From Planctomycetota bacterium (GTDB taxonomy: Bacteria > Planctomycetota > PUPC01 > JABMSA01 > JAUWKK01), in assembly GCA_030614245.1 (NCBI GenBank), contig JAUWKK010000098.1, forward strand, positions 1 to 8,590: 8,590 bases of DNA. Reading direction: 5' to 3'. A model generated the notes under the pieces. That model was given only the letters and a program-made list of their open reading frames with translations, did not search any database and was not told the origin of the DNA. Positions 1-7,304 of this stretch are shown piece by piece. Both the position numbers and the translations under genes were made by a program. The first letter of the stretch is position 1; every line of letters starts with the position of its first letter.

Positions 1-16
1 ATTACCGGTGAGGACT

Positions 17-1012
17 ATGAACGAACACGAAGCGCTTTACTACCGCAAACTGGACAATGATCGCGTGGAGTGCCGGCTCTGCCCGCATGGCTGCACGATT
101 GCATCGGGCAGCTCAGGGCTGTGTCTTGCGCGGGAGAATCACGGCGGAAAGCTCATCGCGGCCAACTTCGGCCAGGCCACGTCGATAGCGATGGACCCCA
201 TCGAGAAGAAGCCGCTCTATCATTTCCATCCGGGCAGCACGATTCTGTCGGTCGGCTCGTGGGGCTGTAATTTCAAATGCCAGTTCTGCCAGAACTGGAG
301 CATCTCGCAGCAGAAGCAGGAGAGCGAGTATGTATCGCCGGAGCAGACCGTCGAGCTCGCCCGGCGGCAGCGTTCGGCCGGCATCGCGTATACGTACAAC
401 GAGCCGCTGATCAGTTTCGAATATGTCCTGGAAACGGCGAGACTCGCCCGCGAAGCCAGCCTGACGAACGTGCTGGTGACCAACGGCTTCATAAACCCGA
501 AGCCCCTGGCGGAGCTGCTGCCGCTGACTGACGCCTTGAATATTGACATAAAAAGCATCCGAGATGACTTCTATCGCAAGCTGTGCCGCGGCCGGCTCCA
601 GCCGGTGCTCGATACAGCGACGACGGCCCGCAAGGCCGCCCACGTCGAGGTCACCAACCTGATTATCCCCGGGCATAACGATTCTGAAGAGGATCTGCGG
701 GATCTGGCGGATTGGGTCGCGTCGAATCTCGGCGCAGACACGCCGGTGCACCTCTCGGCATATTCGCCCAAGTATCGGTTGCAGGCAAGCCCGACACCTC
801 TGCCGGTACTCAATCTGGCGTATGATATCTTTGCCGAACGTCTACATAATGTGTACCTCGGCAATGTTCGCGCCGACACGGGCAACAACACAGTTTGCCA
901 CAACTGCGCGAGCCTGCTGATCAGGCGTCGCGGCTACATAATAGACGTTGTCGGACTCAATGGCTCAAAATGTGCTAACTGTGGTGCTGACAACAACATA
1001 GCCGTAGTGTAA
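17..1012 (+). CDS. amrS: AmmeMemoRadiSam-type radical SAM protein (AmrS-like)
   Basis: A 331-residue radical SAM enzyme of the AmmeMemoRadiSam/PflA-like group. The 4Fe-4S cluster motif C-x3-C-x2-C is at C84, C88 and C91 (within GCNFKCQFCQNW). An N-terminal cysteine set (CRLCPHGC at 19-26, C36) and two C-terminal CxxC pairs (C294/C297 and C319/C322) probably bind metal or a further cluster. The phrase MDPIEKKPLYHFHPG at 59-73 is typical of the family. Such enzymes cleave S-adenosylmethionine to a 5'-deoxyadenosyl radical; the substrate of this branch is not known to me. Family partners (an AMMECR1-like and a Memo-like protein) are not in the window but could lie upstream. An in-frame GTG at 8 would add three residues, but GGTGA at 7-11 sits correctly for the ATG at 17. 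The gene ends 146 bases before smc, so co-transcription is uncertain. Family sure, substrate unknown. Confidence 0.9.
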   Translation: MNEHEALYYRKLDNDRVECRLCPHGCTIASGSSGLCLARENHGGKLIAANFGQATSIAMDPIEKKPLYHFHPGSTILSVGSWGCNFKCQFCQNWSISQQKQESEYVSPEQTVELARRQRSAGIAYTYNEPLISFEYVLETARLAREASLTNVLVTNGFINPKPLAELLPLTDALNIDIKSIRDDFYRKLCRGRLQPVLDTATTARKAAHVEVTNLIIPGHNDSEEDLRDLADWVASNLGADTPVHLSAYSPKYRLQASPTPLPVLNLAYDIFAERLHNVYLGNVRADTGNNTVCHNCASLLIRRRGYIIDVVGLNGSKCANCGADNNIAVV

Positions 1013-1092
1013 TAAACGCACTTCCGGCAGCGGTTTCCCTTAAAGAATTGGGCGTATCATGACGATATATACAAGCTTGACTTTTCACTGAC

Positions 1093-1119
1093 AGGGTCGG
1101 TGCGCCCTATGTTTTTTTT
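1093..1119 (+). terminator. Weak hairpin with 8-T run after the radical SAM gene
   Basis: AGGGT (1093-1097) can pair with GCCCT (1104-1108) around a six-base loop, with one G-T pair. After three bases comes a run of eight T (1112-1119). The stem is short and not directly joined to the T-run, so it may be a poor terminator for the upstream gene, an attenuator in the smc leader, or chance. The rest of the 1013-1158 gap holds no convincing promoter: TTGACT at 1077 has no matching -10 box at the right distance. Confidence 0.35.
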
Positions 1120-1143
1120 GCAGTGCCGAATATTCCGGCATCC

Positions 1144-1149
1144 GGAGGG
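1144..1149 (+). promoter_or_regulatory. Shine-Dalgarno GGAGGG that decides the smc start
   Basis: GGAGGG lies nine bases before the GTG at 1159, which opens the canonical SMC N-terminus (MRLLKLEVHGFKSF). The in-frame GTG at 1123 would put 12 residues (including PNIPASGGYN) before this and has no such site. The site overlaps a small perfect inverted repeat, TCCGG-CAT-CCGGA (1134-1146), which could partly hide it in the mRNA. Confidence 0.75.
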
Positions 1150-1158
1150 TACAACGCC

Positions 1159-4100
1159 GTGCGTTTGTTGAAACTGGAAGTTCACGGCTTCAAGTCTTTC
1201 GCCGACCGGACGATTTTCGATTTCGAGAGCGGCCTCACGGCGTTCGTCGGCCCCAATGGCTGCGGCAAGAGCAACATCGTCGACGCAGTTAAGTGGGTGC
1301 TCGGCGAGCAGAGCGCGAGGTCGCTGCGAGGCTCGGAGATGATCGACGTCATCTTCAACGGTTCAGAGGGACGCAAGTCGCTCGGCTTCGCAGAAGTCAG
1401 CCTCACCGTCTCGAATGAAGACCACATGCTGCTGGTCGACTACGAGGATGTCTGCGTCACGCGGAGGCTGTATCGTTCCGGCGAGAGCGAATATCTGATC
1501 AACAAGCAGCCCGCGCGCTTGCGCGACATTCGCGAGTTGTTCATGGACACCGGCATAGGCATGGACGCATACTCGATGATCGAGCAGGGCAAAGTAGAGG
1601 TGCTCATCAGCGCGAATCCACAAAGCCGACGCTCGATCTTCGAGGAAGCCGCCGGCATCAGCAAGTTCAAGGCGCAGAAGAAACAGGCCATCGCCAAGCT
1701 CGAACGCGTCCAGCAGAACCTCGCTCGCCTCGGCGATATCATCGAAGAAGTCGAGCGCCAGCTCCGCTCTATCAAGCGGCAGGCATCGAAGGCTCGCAGT
1801 TACAAGCGTGTCGCGGACCAACTGCGCGAGTTACGTGTCGAACTGGCTCTGCACCGCTACCACGAGTTCACCGGACGCCTCGACGAAGTGCTCGGCAAGA
1901 TCGCAAGCGCCCAGGACGAACGCCAGATGATGATAACCCGCATCGAAGCCATCGATGCCGAACGCAGCGAACTCGATGCATCCGCGCTCGAACTGGACAA
2001 GGCTCTCACACGCGTGCAGAACGCCGACGTTCAGCTACAGGGCCGCTTCAGCGCCGCGCAAGACGCCATCAACTACAACCACGAACGCATCCAGGAACTC
2101 AACCTGACCGAGACGAAGCTGGCCAACGAGGTCGAGTCCATCAAGAAACGTCTCGCGTCGCTCAAGGGCGACCTCCTCTCGTCCATCGATGAGATCGCCG
2201 GGATCGAGCGCGAAGTCGCCGAACGCAAGGAACGCCTCCTGGCGATCCGCAGCGAGCTGCACCTGCTCTCGCAGAAGTGCGCCGACTTCACCAGGCAGGT
2301 TGAAGAGCAGCGGACGATTGTGCTCGAACTCATGCGGATGATGTCGCGCAAGCAGAATGCGCTTACGCAGTTCGGGGCCGAACGTCGCGGCCTGGAGGCC
2401 CGAGGTGCTCGCCTGAGAGAGCGCCAGGAAGTTATCGCCGGCGAGGTGAGGGAGGCAGGCCTCCAGCGCGAGGCCGTCTGCGCTGACCTCGAACGCTTCA
2501 AGGCCGAACGGGTGGCGGCTCAGCTCGAGATCGACGAATGCACGCAACGCCGCGACGTGCTGAATCGCCACGTGCACGATCTGAGCGACCGGCTTGCGGA
2601 GCAGCGTGATGAACTCACGAGCCTGCAATCGCGAAAGGAACTGCTCGAAGACCTCGAAGAGAGGCGGGAGGGCCTGGGCGCAGGCTCGCGTCACGTGATG
2701 GATGCAGCTCGCCGCGACGGCGGCGAGCTGCACGGAATTCGCGGGCTCGTGGCCGATCTGGTGGAAACCGACCTCGCGCACGCCGTGGCAGTCGAGGCGG
2801 CCCTCGGCGATGCAGCGCAAAGCATCGTCACCGAATCCTTCCAGCAGGCCGTCGCAGCCGTCGAGCTTCTGCGCGACAGCGGGCAGGGGCGCGCCTCATT
2901 CTTCTCGCTCGACCGCGTTCGGCCCGAGATGCGGCAGACGCCGTCGCCGACGGCGTATCCCGGGTTGCTCGGCCGTGCGCGCGATCTAGTCCGCTCCGAC
3001 GACGCCACAGCGCCCGTCTTCGATCACCTGCTCGGCGACGTGCTCGTCGTTCAATCCTTCGAGCACGCGGTCACGTTCAGCTCGAACGGGCTGGGCTCGT
3101 GGCGTATCGTCACGCTCGATGGTGAAATCTTCGAACCCGGCGGAGCGATAACCGGTGGCAAGACGGCAAGCCGCGCGGGTCTGATTACCAGAAAAGCCGA
3201 GCTCCGCGAGATAGGCGCGCGCGTCATCGAACTGCAATCAAGCGTCGGGCAACTGGAAGCGGAACTCGCCGAGAACTCGCACCTGCGCGATTCAGTCGAA
3301 CTCCGCATCGAAGAACTCCGCGATCAGGCATCCGAGCTCGCAATCATCATCAGCCAGAAGATGCACCAGGTCGAGCGGCTCGACGACAACATCTCGCGAC
3401 TGACCGACGAGCAGCAGGTCGGCCGCAACGAGCTGGACGAGATCGACGAACAGCTCAAACGGATTGCCGTGGGGGAAGAAGAACTCCGCGGCGAGGTCGA
3501 CCGCATCCGCAGGCAGGAAGCCGACGCCGAGGCGAAAGCCGGCCGGATGGAGGCCGAACGCCAGAGCGCCGAGCGGCAGCGGGCGCGGCTCGAGGAGTCC
3601 GTCACCGAACTGAAGGTCGGCATAGCGCAGCAGAGCGAACGCCGCGAGAGCCTCGAAGCCGCCACCGTCAGAATGATGCGGTCTATCGACGACTACAAGC
3701 TGGAGGCCGTCTCGGCGCTCGACGAGATCGAGCAGAGCAGGCAACGTCGCGCCGATGCAGAGGCGGCAATCGCCGAGAAGGAAGACGAACTCGCCGATAT
3801 CAGCCGCAGACGCGAGGAACTCCAGGTCAGGCAGGTTGAGCTGACCGCCGAGCGCGAAGGAGTCCGCGTGGCGGTTGATGCGAACACAACGCGCATGCGC
3901 GAGGCCCGCTCGGCGATACAGCAGACGGACAAGATGCTCCAGGAGCACCGGCTCAGCGAGAATAACCTGAGAATCCGCCTCGAAGACCTCGCCGAACGCA
4001 CGCGCGACGCCGACGAAGCCGACCTGGGCGAACTATACGTGGATTACAGCCCGCCGGAGGACATCGACTGGGATGCCAGGGCCAGGGAGGTCGAGGCGCT

Positions 4101-4734
4101 TCAACTCAGGATCAAGAGGATGGGGAACGTCAACCTGAACGCCATCGACGAGCAGGATGAGCTCGAACAGCGAGCCTCGTTCCTCAGCAGCCAGCGGGAC
4201 GACCTCGAGAAATCGCGGCACCAGTTGATGGAAGTCATCAGAAAGATCAACCACCAGAGCCGCAAGATGTTCCAGGAGACGTTCGATGCGATCCGCGAGA
4301 ATTTCCAGCAGACGTTCAGGAAGCTGTTCGGCGGCGGCAGGGCCGACTTGGTGCTGGAGGATGACAAGGACATCCTCGAGGCGGGCGTCGACATCATCGC
4401 TCGGCCGCCGGGCAAGGAGCCGTGTTCGATCAGCCTGCTCTCGGGCGGCGAGAAATCGCTGACGGCCGTCGAGCTGCTGTTCGCCATCTTCCGGTCGAAG
4501 CCCAGCCCGTTCTGTATCCTCGACGAGGTCGACGCCGCACTCGACGAGGACAACACCGAGCGGTTCGTCTCGATGCTGCGCGAGTACCTGAAGGACTCGC
4601 AGTTCATCATAGTCACTCACAGCAGGCGGACGATGGGCATGGCCGACGTGATGTACGGCATCACGATGCAGGAGTCGGGGGTCTCGAAGAAAGTGTCGGT
4701 GAGGCTCGGCGACGCCGAGACGAAGGTGGCATGA
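1159..4734 (+). CDS. smc: Chromosome segregation protein SMC (condensin ATPase)
   Basis: A complete 1191-residue SMC protein, the usual bacterial length. SMC dimers, with ScpA and ScpB, clamp DNA and extrude loops to compact and separate chromosomes. The N-terminal head half carries the Walker A motif GPNGCGKS (31-38), an arginine-finger region around R57 (SLRGSEM) and the Q-loop glutamine near Q143 (YSMIEQGKVE). Then come about 330 residues of charged heptad coiled coil, a hinge at about 505-670 ending in the glycine-rich GGAITGG (661-667), and a returning coiled coil. The C-terminal head half has the ABC signature LSGGEK (1094-1099), Walker B with D1122 and E1123 (FCILDEVDAALD) and a D-loop. 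All catalytic parts are intact. The start is GTG 1159, not the further upstream GTG 1123, on ribosome-site and family grounds. No scpA, scpB or ftsY is present nearby. It ends just before a strong terminator. Confidence 0.97.
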   Translation: MRLLKLEVHGFKSFADRTIFDFESGLTAFVGPNGCGKSNIVDAVKWVLGEQSARSLRGSEMIDVIFNGSEGRKSLGFAEVSLTVSNEDHMLLVDYEDVCVTRRLYRSGESEYLINKQPARLRDIRELFMDTGIGMDAYSMIEQGKVEVLISANPQSRRSIFEEAAGISKFKAQKKQAIAKLERVQQNLARLGDIIEEVERQLRSIKRQASKARSYKRVADQLRELRVELALHRYHEFTGRLDEVLGKIASAQDERQMMITRIEAIDAERSELDASALELDKALTRVQNADVQLQGRFSAAQDAINYNHERIQELNLTETKLANEVESIKKRLASLKGDLLSSIDEIAGIEREVAERKERLLAIRSELHLLSQKCADFTRQVEEQRTIVLELMRMMSRKQNALTQFGAERRGLEARGARLRERQEVIAGEVREAGLQREAVCADLERFKAERVAAQLEIDECTQRRDVLNRHVHDLSDRLAEQRDELTSLQSRKELLEDLEERREGLGAGSRHVMDAARRDGGELHGIRGLVADLVETDLAHAVAVEAALGDAAQSIVTESFQQAVAAVELLRDSGQGRASFFSLDRVRPEMRQTPSPTAYPGLLGRARDLVRSDDATAPVFDHLLGDVLVVQSFEHAVTFSSNGLGSWRIVTLDGEIFEPGGAITGGKTASRAGLITRKAELREIGARVIELQSSVGQLEAELAENSHLRDSVELRIEELRDQASELAIIISQKMHQVERLDDNISRLTDEQQVGRNELDEIDEQLKRIAVGEEELRGEVDRIRRQEADAEAKAGRMEAERQSAERQRARLEESVTELKVGIAQQSERRESLEAATVRMMRSIDDYKLEAVSALDEIEQSRQRRADAEAAIAEKEDELADISRRREELQVRQVELTAEREGVRVAVDANTTRMREARSAIQQTDKMLQEHRLSENNLRIRLEDLAERTRDADEADLGELYVDYSPPEDIDWDARAREVEALQLRIKRMGNVNLNAIDEQDELEQRASFLSSQRDDLEKSRHQLMEVIRKINHQSRKMFQETFDAIRENFQQTFRKLFGGGRADLVLEDDKDILEAGVDIIARPPGKEPCSISLLSGGEKSLTAVELLFAIFRSKPSPFCILDEVDAALDEDNTERFVSMLREYLKDSQFIIVTHSRRTMGMADVMYGITMQESGVSKKVSVRLGDAETKVA

Positions 4735-4757
4735 AGACCTTCCTGTGATATTGATAT

Positions 4758-4783
4758 GGCGGGGCGTTCGTCCCGCCTTTTTT
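4758..4783 (+). terminator. Intrinsic terminator of smc
   Basis: GGCGGGGC (4758-4765) pairs with GTCCCGCC (4770-4777), giving eight pairs with one G-T pair and a four-base GTTC loop. It is followed at once by six T (4778-4783). It lies 23 bases after the smc stop codon and should separate smc from the permease gene. Confidence 0.92.
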
Positions 4784-4799
4784 GCTGTGAAATCCTGAG

Positions 4800-4922
4800 C
4801 ACCAGGCACGCAGTCTATGGATGAAACCACGGATTAACACAGATAAACACAGACACCGATTCTCTTCTTAATAATCAGCGTTCATCTGTGGTTGCCTTTC
4901 CCGGCTTTTCTCACCAGGCACG
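4800..4922. repeat. 11-base direct repeats flanking the inverted-repeat element
   Basis: CACCAGGCACG occurs at 4800-4810 and again, exactly, at 4912-4922. The two copies bracket the inverted repeat at 4825-4893, leaving 14 and 18 bases on each side. They could be a target-site duplication from insertion of a small non-coding element, or the footprint of slipped replication. The unmatched bases between each copy and the inverted repeat argue against a textbook transposon insertion. Confidence 0.5.
4825..4893. repeat. Imperfect inverted repeat of the AACCACnGATnAAC type
   Basis: The left arm AACCACGGATTAACACAGAT (4825-4844) and the reverse complement of the right arm (4874-4893) match at 16 of 20 positions. 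The left part also contains a short tandem of ~10-base units (GGATTAACACA, GATAAACACA, GACACCGAT). From memory, very similar intergenic repeats recur many times in some environmental bacterial genomes, where they behave like REP/MITE-like non-coding repeats. AT content is visibly higher than in the genes around it. No reading frame is present inside. The right arm touches an alternative TTG start (4892) of the permease gene, which is why that start is not preferred. Confidence 0.75.
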
Positions 4923-4933
4923 AGATCGTTCAC

Positions 4934-5815
4934 ATGAACCCGCTTGCAATGGTCATGGTTCTGGCTTCGTGCTTCATGCATGCGGGCTGGAATATCCTCC
5001 TCGCTCGCCGGGGGCGCTCGGAGACCGAACTCATCCGGCAGATGCTGCGCGGTGTTGTCCTGGCCGGCTTCATCCCAGCTTGTGTGAGCGAATACGTCAC
5101 GGGATCGATGGGCGCCAAGTCATGGCTTTGCGTTGGCGGCTCGGGAATTTGCTGCGGGGTGTACTTTCTCGGGCTCGCTCGATCATACGGCTCGTCCGAT
5201 TTCACGATTGTCTACCCGGTTGTTCGTTCTCTGCCGGTGCTTCTGGTAGCAGTTGGGGACGTAATGCGCGGCAGAGCGGTAACGCCGGCCGGGTGGTTTG
5301 GGATGTTCCTCGTGGTGCTGGGCTGTTCTCTTTCTCCTCATAGCTCCTTCAGGACCATTCGGGTGCGCAGCTATCTGAATCCCGCTCTTCTCTGGATGGC
5401 GCTCACGGCTATGGGCACGGTCGGATACACGCTCCTCGACAAGATAGCCTCGGAAGCCGTAAAGGCCGGCCCCGCAACCGCCGCACGATACTGCTATTTT
5501 TTCTTCTTCTTCACGTATATTGTCTACGCGGTGCTCACGAAGTTCCGCAGAACTGGAGGCACAAACTCCAGCCGGATCGGCTGGCGCCCCGTAGTTCTGA
5601 TCGCGCTGCTGAATTTCGGAGCATACTGGCTGGTGCTTTGGGCGTATCAGTTGGGCCAGCGAGCCGGGTACATCGTTGCTTTCCGGCAGTTTGGCATTGT
5701 CATTGGCGTCCTCATCGCTATCATCTGTGGATATGAGAAGCCGTTAGCGGTCCGTGTGACGGGAACAGTGGCGATCTTCGCGGGCCTTCTGCTCATCAGC
5801 CTTTGGGGCGGGTGA
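4934..5815 (+). CDS. DMT-superfamily (EamA-type) membrane permease
   Basis: A 293-residue, very hydrophobic protein with about ten predicted membrane segments arranged as two homologous halves, the layout of EamA/DMT-family transporters in the inner membrane. Family-like pieces are the opening MHAGWNILLARRG, the first-half GLARSYGSSDFTIVYPVVRS and its second-half counterpart WAYQLGQRAGYIVAFRQFG. Cytoplasmic loops are short and basic. Substrate cannot be read from sequence; the family moves amino acids, sugars, nucleosides or other metabolites. The ATG at 4934 is chosen because the longer TTG start (4892) begins in the inverted repeat and adds the non-membrane stretch MPFPAFLTRHEIVH; the ribosome-binding site before 4934 is weak. 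It stands alone between the smc terminator and a convergent minus-strand gene. Family likely, function unknown. Confidence 0.88.
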   Translation: MNPLAMVMVLASCFMHAGWNILLARRGRSETELIRQMLRGVVLAGFIPACVSEYVTGSMGAKSWLCVGGSGICCGVYFLGLARSYGSSDFTIVYPVVRSLPVLLVAVGDVMRGRAVTPAGWFGMFLVVLGCSLSPHSSFRTIRVRSYLNPALLWMALTAMGTVGYTLLDKIASEAVKAGPATAARYCYFFFFFTYIVYAVLTKFRRTGGTNSSRIGWRPVVLIALLNFGAYWLVLWAYQLGQRAGYIVAFRQFGIVIGVLIAIICGYEKPLAVRVTGTVAIFAGLLLISLWGG

Positions 5816-5820
5816 GAGGC

Positions 5821-5845
5821 CGGCCCGGAAGGGCTGCATAACTTT
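5821..5845 (+). terminator. Possible weak terminator of the permease gene
   Basis: CGGCCC (5821-5826) pairs with GGGCTG (5831-5836) around a GGAA loop, six bases after the stop codon. It is followed only by CATAACTTT, not a real T-run, so termination would be weak or factor-dependent. No good terminator for the convergent toxin gene is seen in the 79-base gap. Confidence 0.3.
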
Positions 5846-5894
5846 GGGCCGATGGTGGAACATCCGATGAAAGCAGGAGAATCGTCTGCCCCGC

Positions 5895-6251
5895 TTACCC
5901 TGAGGGATGAACTAAATCACAAATGGCGTCCGCGATCTTGCTGAGCCATTGGGGGCCAACCCGGCCGAGTCTTCTGAAGCGGAGTTTGGAGCTGTCCAAG
6001 TTCACAAGTTTGCTGCAACGGAAGACCGAAGGAACCCGGAGACCCGGGGACGGAAACTCCGGGTCGTTGCTCCAGATGATGATATCCTCTTCTTGCGAGC
6101 GGATCCTGGTATTGGATGAGATCAGGACGAACAGATGGTCAGCGTCGCTGCTGTTGTGTTCGTCATTGGATATGACCAGGGCGGGTCGCACCTTCGCCGC
6201 CGAGCGGTCATTGAAGGGGAAGTTAATCAAGACAACGTCGCCTTGCCTCAC
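5895..6251 (-). CDS. mazF: MazF/PemK-type endoribonuclease toxin
   Basis: A 118-residue protein matching the MazF/PemK family in length and pattern. It opens with RQGDVVLINFPFNDRS (2-17), the first beta strands of the family's barrel. Next is AKVRPALVISND, with the K20/R22-P23 region that supplies the catalytic arginine, then FVLISSNTR at 41-49, where the family's catalytic serine or threonine sits. The C-terminal VGPQWLSKIADAICDLV resembles the usual final helix. Such toxins cut mRNA at short sequences and stop translation until bound by an antitoxin. The start is GTG 6251, whose GTGA overlaps the stop of the upstream 90-residue gene by four bases, with GGGGA in front as ribosome site; a TTG at 6272 would add seven residues foreign to the family. 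It is the last gene of a three-gene minus-strand unit. All key residues appear present, so the toxin is probably active. Confidence 0.9.
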   Translation of the reverse strand: MRQGDVVLINFPFNDRSAAKVRPALVISNDEHNSSDADHLFVLISSNTRIRSQEEDIIIWSNDPEFPSPGLRVPSVFRCSKLVNLDSSKLRFRRLGRVGPQWLSKIADAICDLVHPSG

Positions 6252-6520
6252 GGTTCGTCCCCGTCCACCCAAGTGTAGATGTCCTGGGTGGGATCATCGA
6301 GGAAATCGAAGTGTCCTTCTTCCTCGGCGATGCGTAGAAACGCCCCGTCCGTCAGTTCGCGCTTCACTGGGAGCGTCCAGCCGTCTGTGCTTCCAGCCAA
6401 AGCGGTGACAGCAAGAACATCCGGCTGCTGCGAGAAGATGGCGGTCCGACGGCGCGAGAATCCACACAGTCTCAGTTCGTTCCATTTCCGCGTCATCGAA
6501 TAGATGGTCTGGTGAGCCAT
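6248..6520 (-). CDS. Unrecognised small protein, probable antitoxin of the MazF toxin
   Basis: A 90-residue protein that I do not recognise as MazE, AbrB, RHH, Phd or HTH type. It begins MAHQTIYSMTRKWNEL, has a basic patch (GFSRRRTA), a central hydrophobic stretch (DVLAVTALAG), and an acidic C-terminus (FDFLDDPTQDIYTWVDGDEP). An acidic, probably flexible tail is what MazE-like antitoxins use to block the basic RNA groove of MazF. The antitoxin role is inferred from this and from position: directly before mazF with a four-base GTGA overlap. The start ATG 6520 lies one base after the stop of the preceding gene, with GAGGG (inside that gene's end) eight bases ahead, so it should be translationally coupled. 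A longer reading to 6688 is open but overlaps the preceding gene in another frame and is rejected. No DNA-binding motif is evident. Confidence 0.75.
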   Translation of the reverse strand: MAHQTIYSMTRKWNELRLCGFSRRRTAIFSQQPDVLAVTALAGSTDGWTLPVKRELTDGAFLRIAEEEGHFDFLDDPTQDIYTWVDGDEP

Positions 6521-6521
6521 T

Positions 6522-7247
6522 TCACGATCCCTCATCTGAATCCGCGATCTGGAGAAACTCGGCAACTTGCCGGTCCATGAACTTTTCCGTGTTCTGAATA
6601 AAACCCTCCAAACCGTCAAAACTCGACGGCTTTCTTGCCTCAAGGAAATGGTGTTCGCACTCAACGTACAGGTCCGCGATATCTTCATTCAAGGACTCGA
6701 TGCGGACTTCGATCCCATCAGTGTCGTGCGCCGAGACGGTGCCTTCCCCCTCTGATGTCAGTTGAAAGGGAGGGAGCATGAACTTCACTCCGACCATGTG
6801 TATGGGGCGGCCGAATGCGCGCGTCCTGTCCTGCGGCAACTGCAACACTCGCTCACCGAGGTAGACTCTCGCGTCGCCGCCCGGGGCACTGGCCTGCTTC
6901 CTTACACGCACCGTTATTGCCGCGAGAATGCCCGGTCTAAGTGTTTCGAGCGCTGCTTTCACGATCTCGTCCATTTCCTTGACAACAAACTGCATATCCG
7001 CGCGAGGAAAGACCTCCTCTATGCTTAGTCTTTGAGGGCGGGCGGAAACCCTCAACTGTTCGCGCGAATTGGGATGTCGTCTGCCGAACTCGACTCCTTC
7101 CGTGGCACGCCGCACGTAATTGATCTCCACGGCCCTGTCTTCTACCGCGCGTTGGAGATCCTTCTGAGTGTTCGGATCGAGCGATACCGGCGGGGCAAGC
7201 TGCACTAGTACAGTCACCCCCCGAAGCCTTGCATTCGGCAAAGCCAT
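6522..7247 (-). CDS. Unrecognised 241-residue protein leading the MazF unit
   Basis: A soluble protein of 241 residues with no signal peptide or membrane segment, and no family that I can name with confidence. Its overall build (N-terminal LRGVTVLVQLAPP, a middle GRPIHMVGVKF, then VRIESLNEDIADLYVECEHHF and a final helix ending FMDRQVAEFLQIA) vaguely recalls sporadically distributed conserved hypothetical families such as TIGR04255, but this is a guess. The start ATG 7247 has a strong site AGGAG (7255-7259) seven bases ahead. A near-consensus promoter lies about 60 bases upstream. Its stop is one base from the start of the 90-residue gene, so it is made together with the putative antitoxin and MazF. 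It may be a third component of the toxin system (regulator, chaperone or sensor) or an unrelated passenger. Confidence 0.78.
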   Translation of the reverse strand: MALPNARLRGVTVLVQLAPPVSLDPNTQKDLQRAVEDRAVEINYVRRATEGVEFGRRHPNSREQLRVSARPQRLSIEEVFPRADMQFVVKEMDEIVKAALETLRPGILAAITVRVRKQASAPGGDARVYLGERVLQLPQDRTRAFGRPIHMVGVKFMLPPFQLTSEGEGTVSAHDTDGIEVRIESLNEDIADLYVECEHHFLEARKPSSFDGLEGFIQNTEKFMDRQVAEFLQIADSDEGS

Positions 7248-7254
7248 GGCCTTA

Positions 7255-7259
7255 CTCCT
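7255..7259 (-). promoter_or_regulatory. Shine-Dalgarno AGGAG of the 241-residue gene
   Basis: AGGAG on the minus strand, seven bases before ATG 7247. It is the strongest ribosome site of the three-gene unit and fixes the start of its first gene. Confidence 0.75.
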
Positions 7260-7285
7260 GCCCTTGGGCGAGTCCCCTCATCTGC

Positions 7286-7300
7286 GTACCCTGTACTACA
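7286..7300. promoter_or_regulatory. Possible operator: overlapping short palindromes at the predicted transcript start
   Basis: Two short inverted repeats overlap here: GTAC-CCT-GTAC (7286-7296) and TGTA-C-TACA (7292-7300). They lie just downstream of the -10 box at 7305-7310, about where transcription should start, a usual place for a toxin-antitoxin operator. The half-sites are only four bases, so chance is possible. Confidence 0.35.
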
Positions 7301-7304
7301 TTTC

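Noticed and set aside
113..751. 212-residue minus-strand frame opposite the radical SAM gene
   Set aside because: Antisense shadow of a clearly identified gene in GC-rich DNA. The long antisense frames across smc are rejected for the same reason.
1077..1111. TTGACT as -35 box of an smc promoter
   Set aside because: No -10-like hexamer at 15-19 bases; the nearest candidate, TATGTT, is about 25 bases away.
4731..4748. ATG overlapping the smc stop (ATGA) with a five-codon frame
   Set aside because: Only MKTFL before a stop and directly followed by the terminator; no sign of a real gene.
4892..4933. TTG start extending the permease by 14 residues
   Set aside because: It begins in the inverted-repeat arm, has no ribosome site, and adds a non-membrane stretch unlike the family's N-terminus.
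5923..6408. 161-residue plus-strand frame opposite mazF and its partner
   Set aside because: Antisense shadow; both minus-strand genes have family match or junction evidence, and this frame resembles nothing.
6521..6688. Longer N-terminus for the 90-residue gene
   Set aside because: It overlaps the 241-residue gene in another frame; the ATG 6520 has a well-spaced GAGGG and a one-base stop-start junction.
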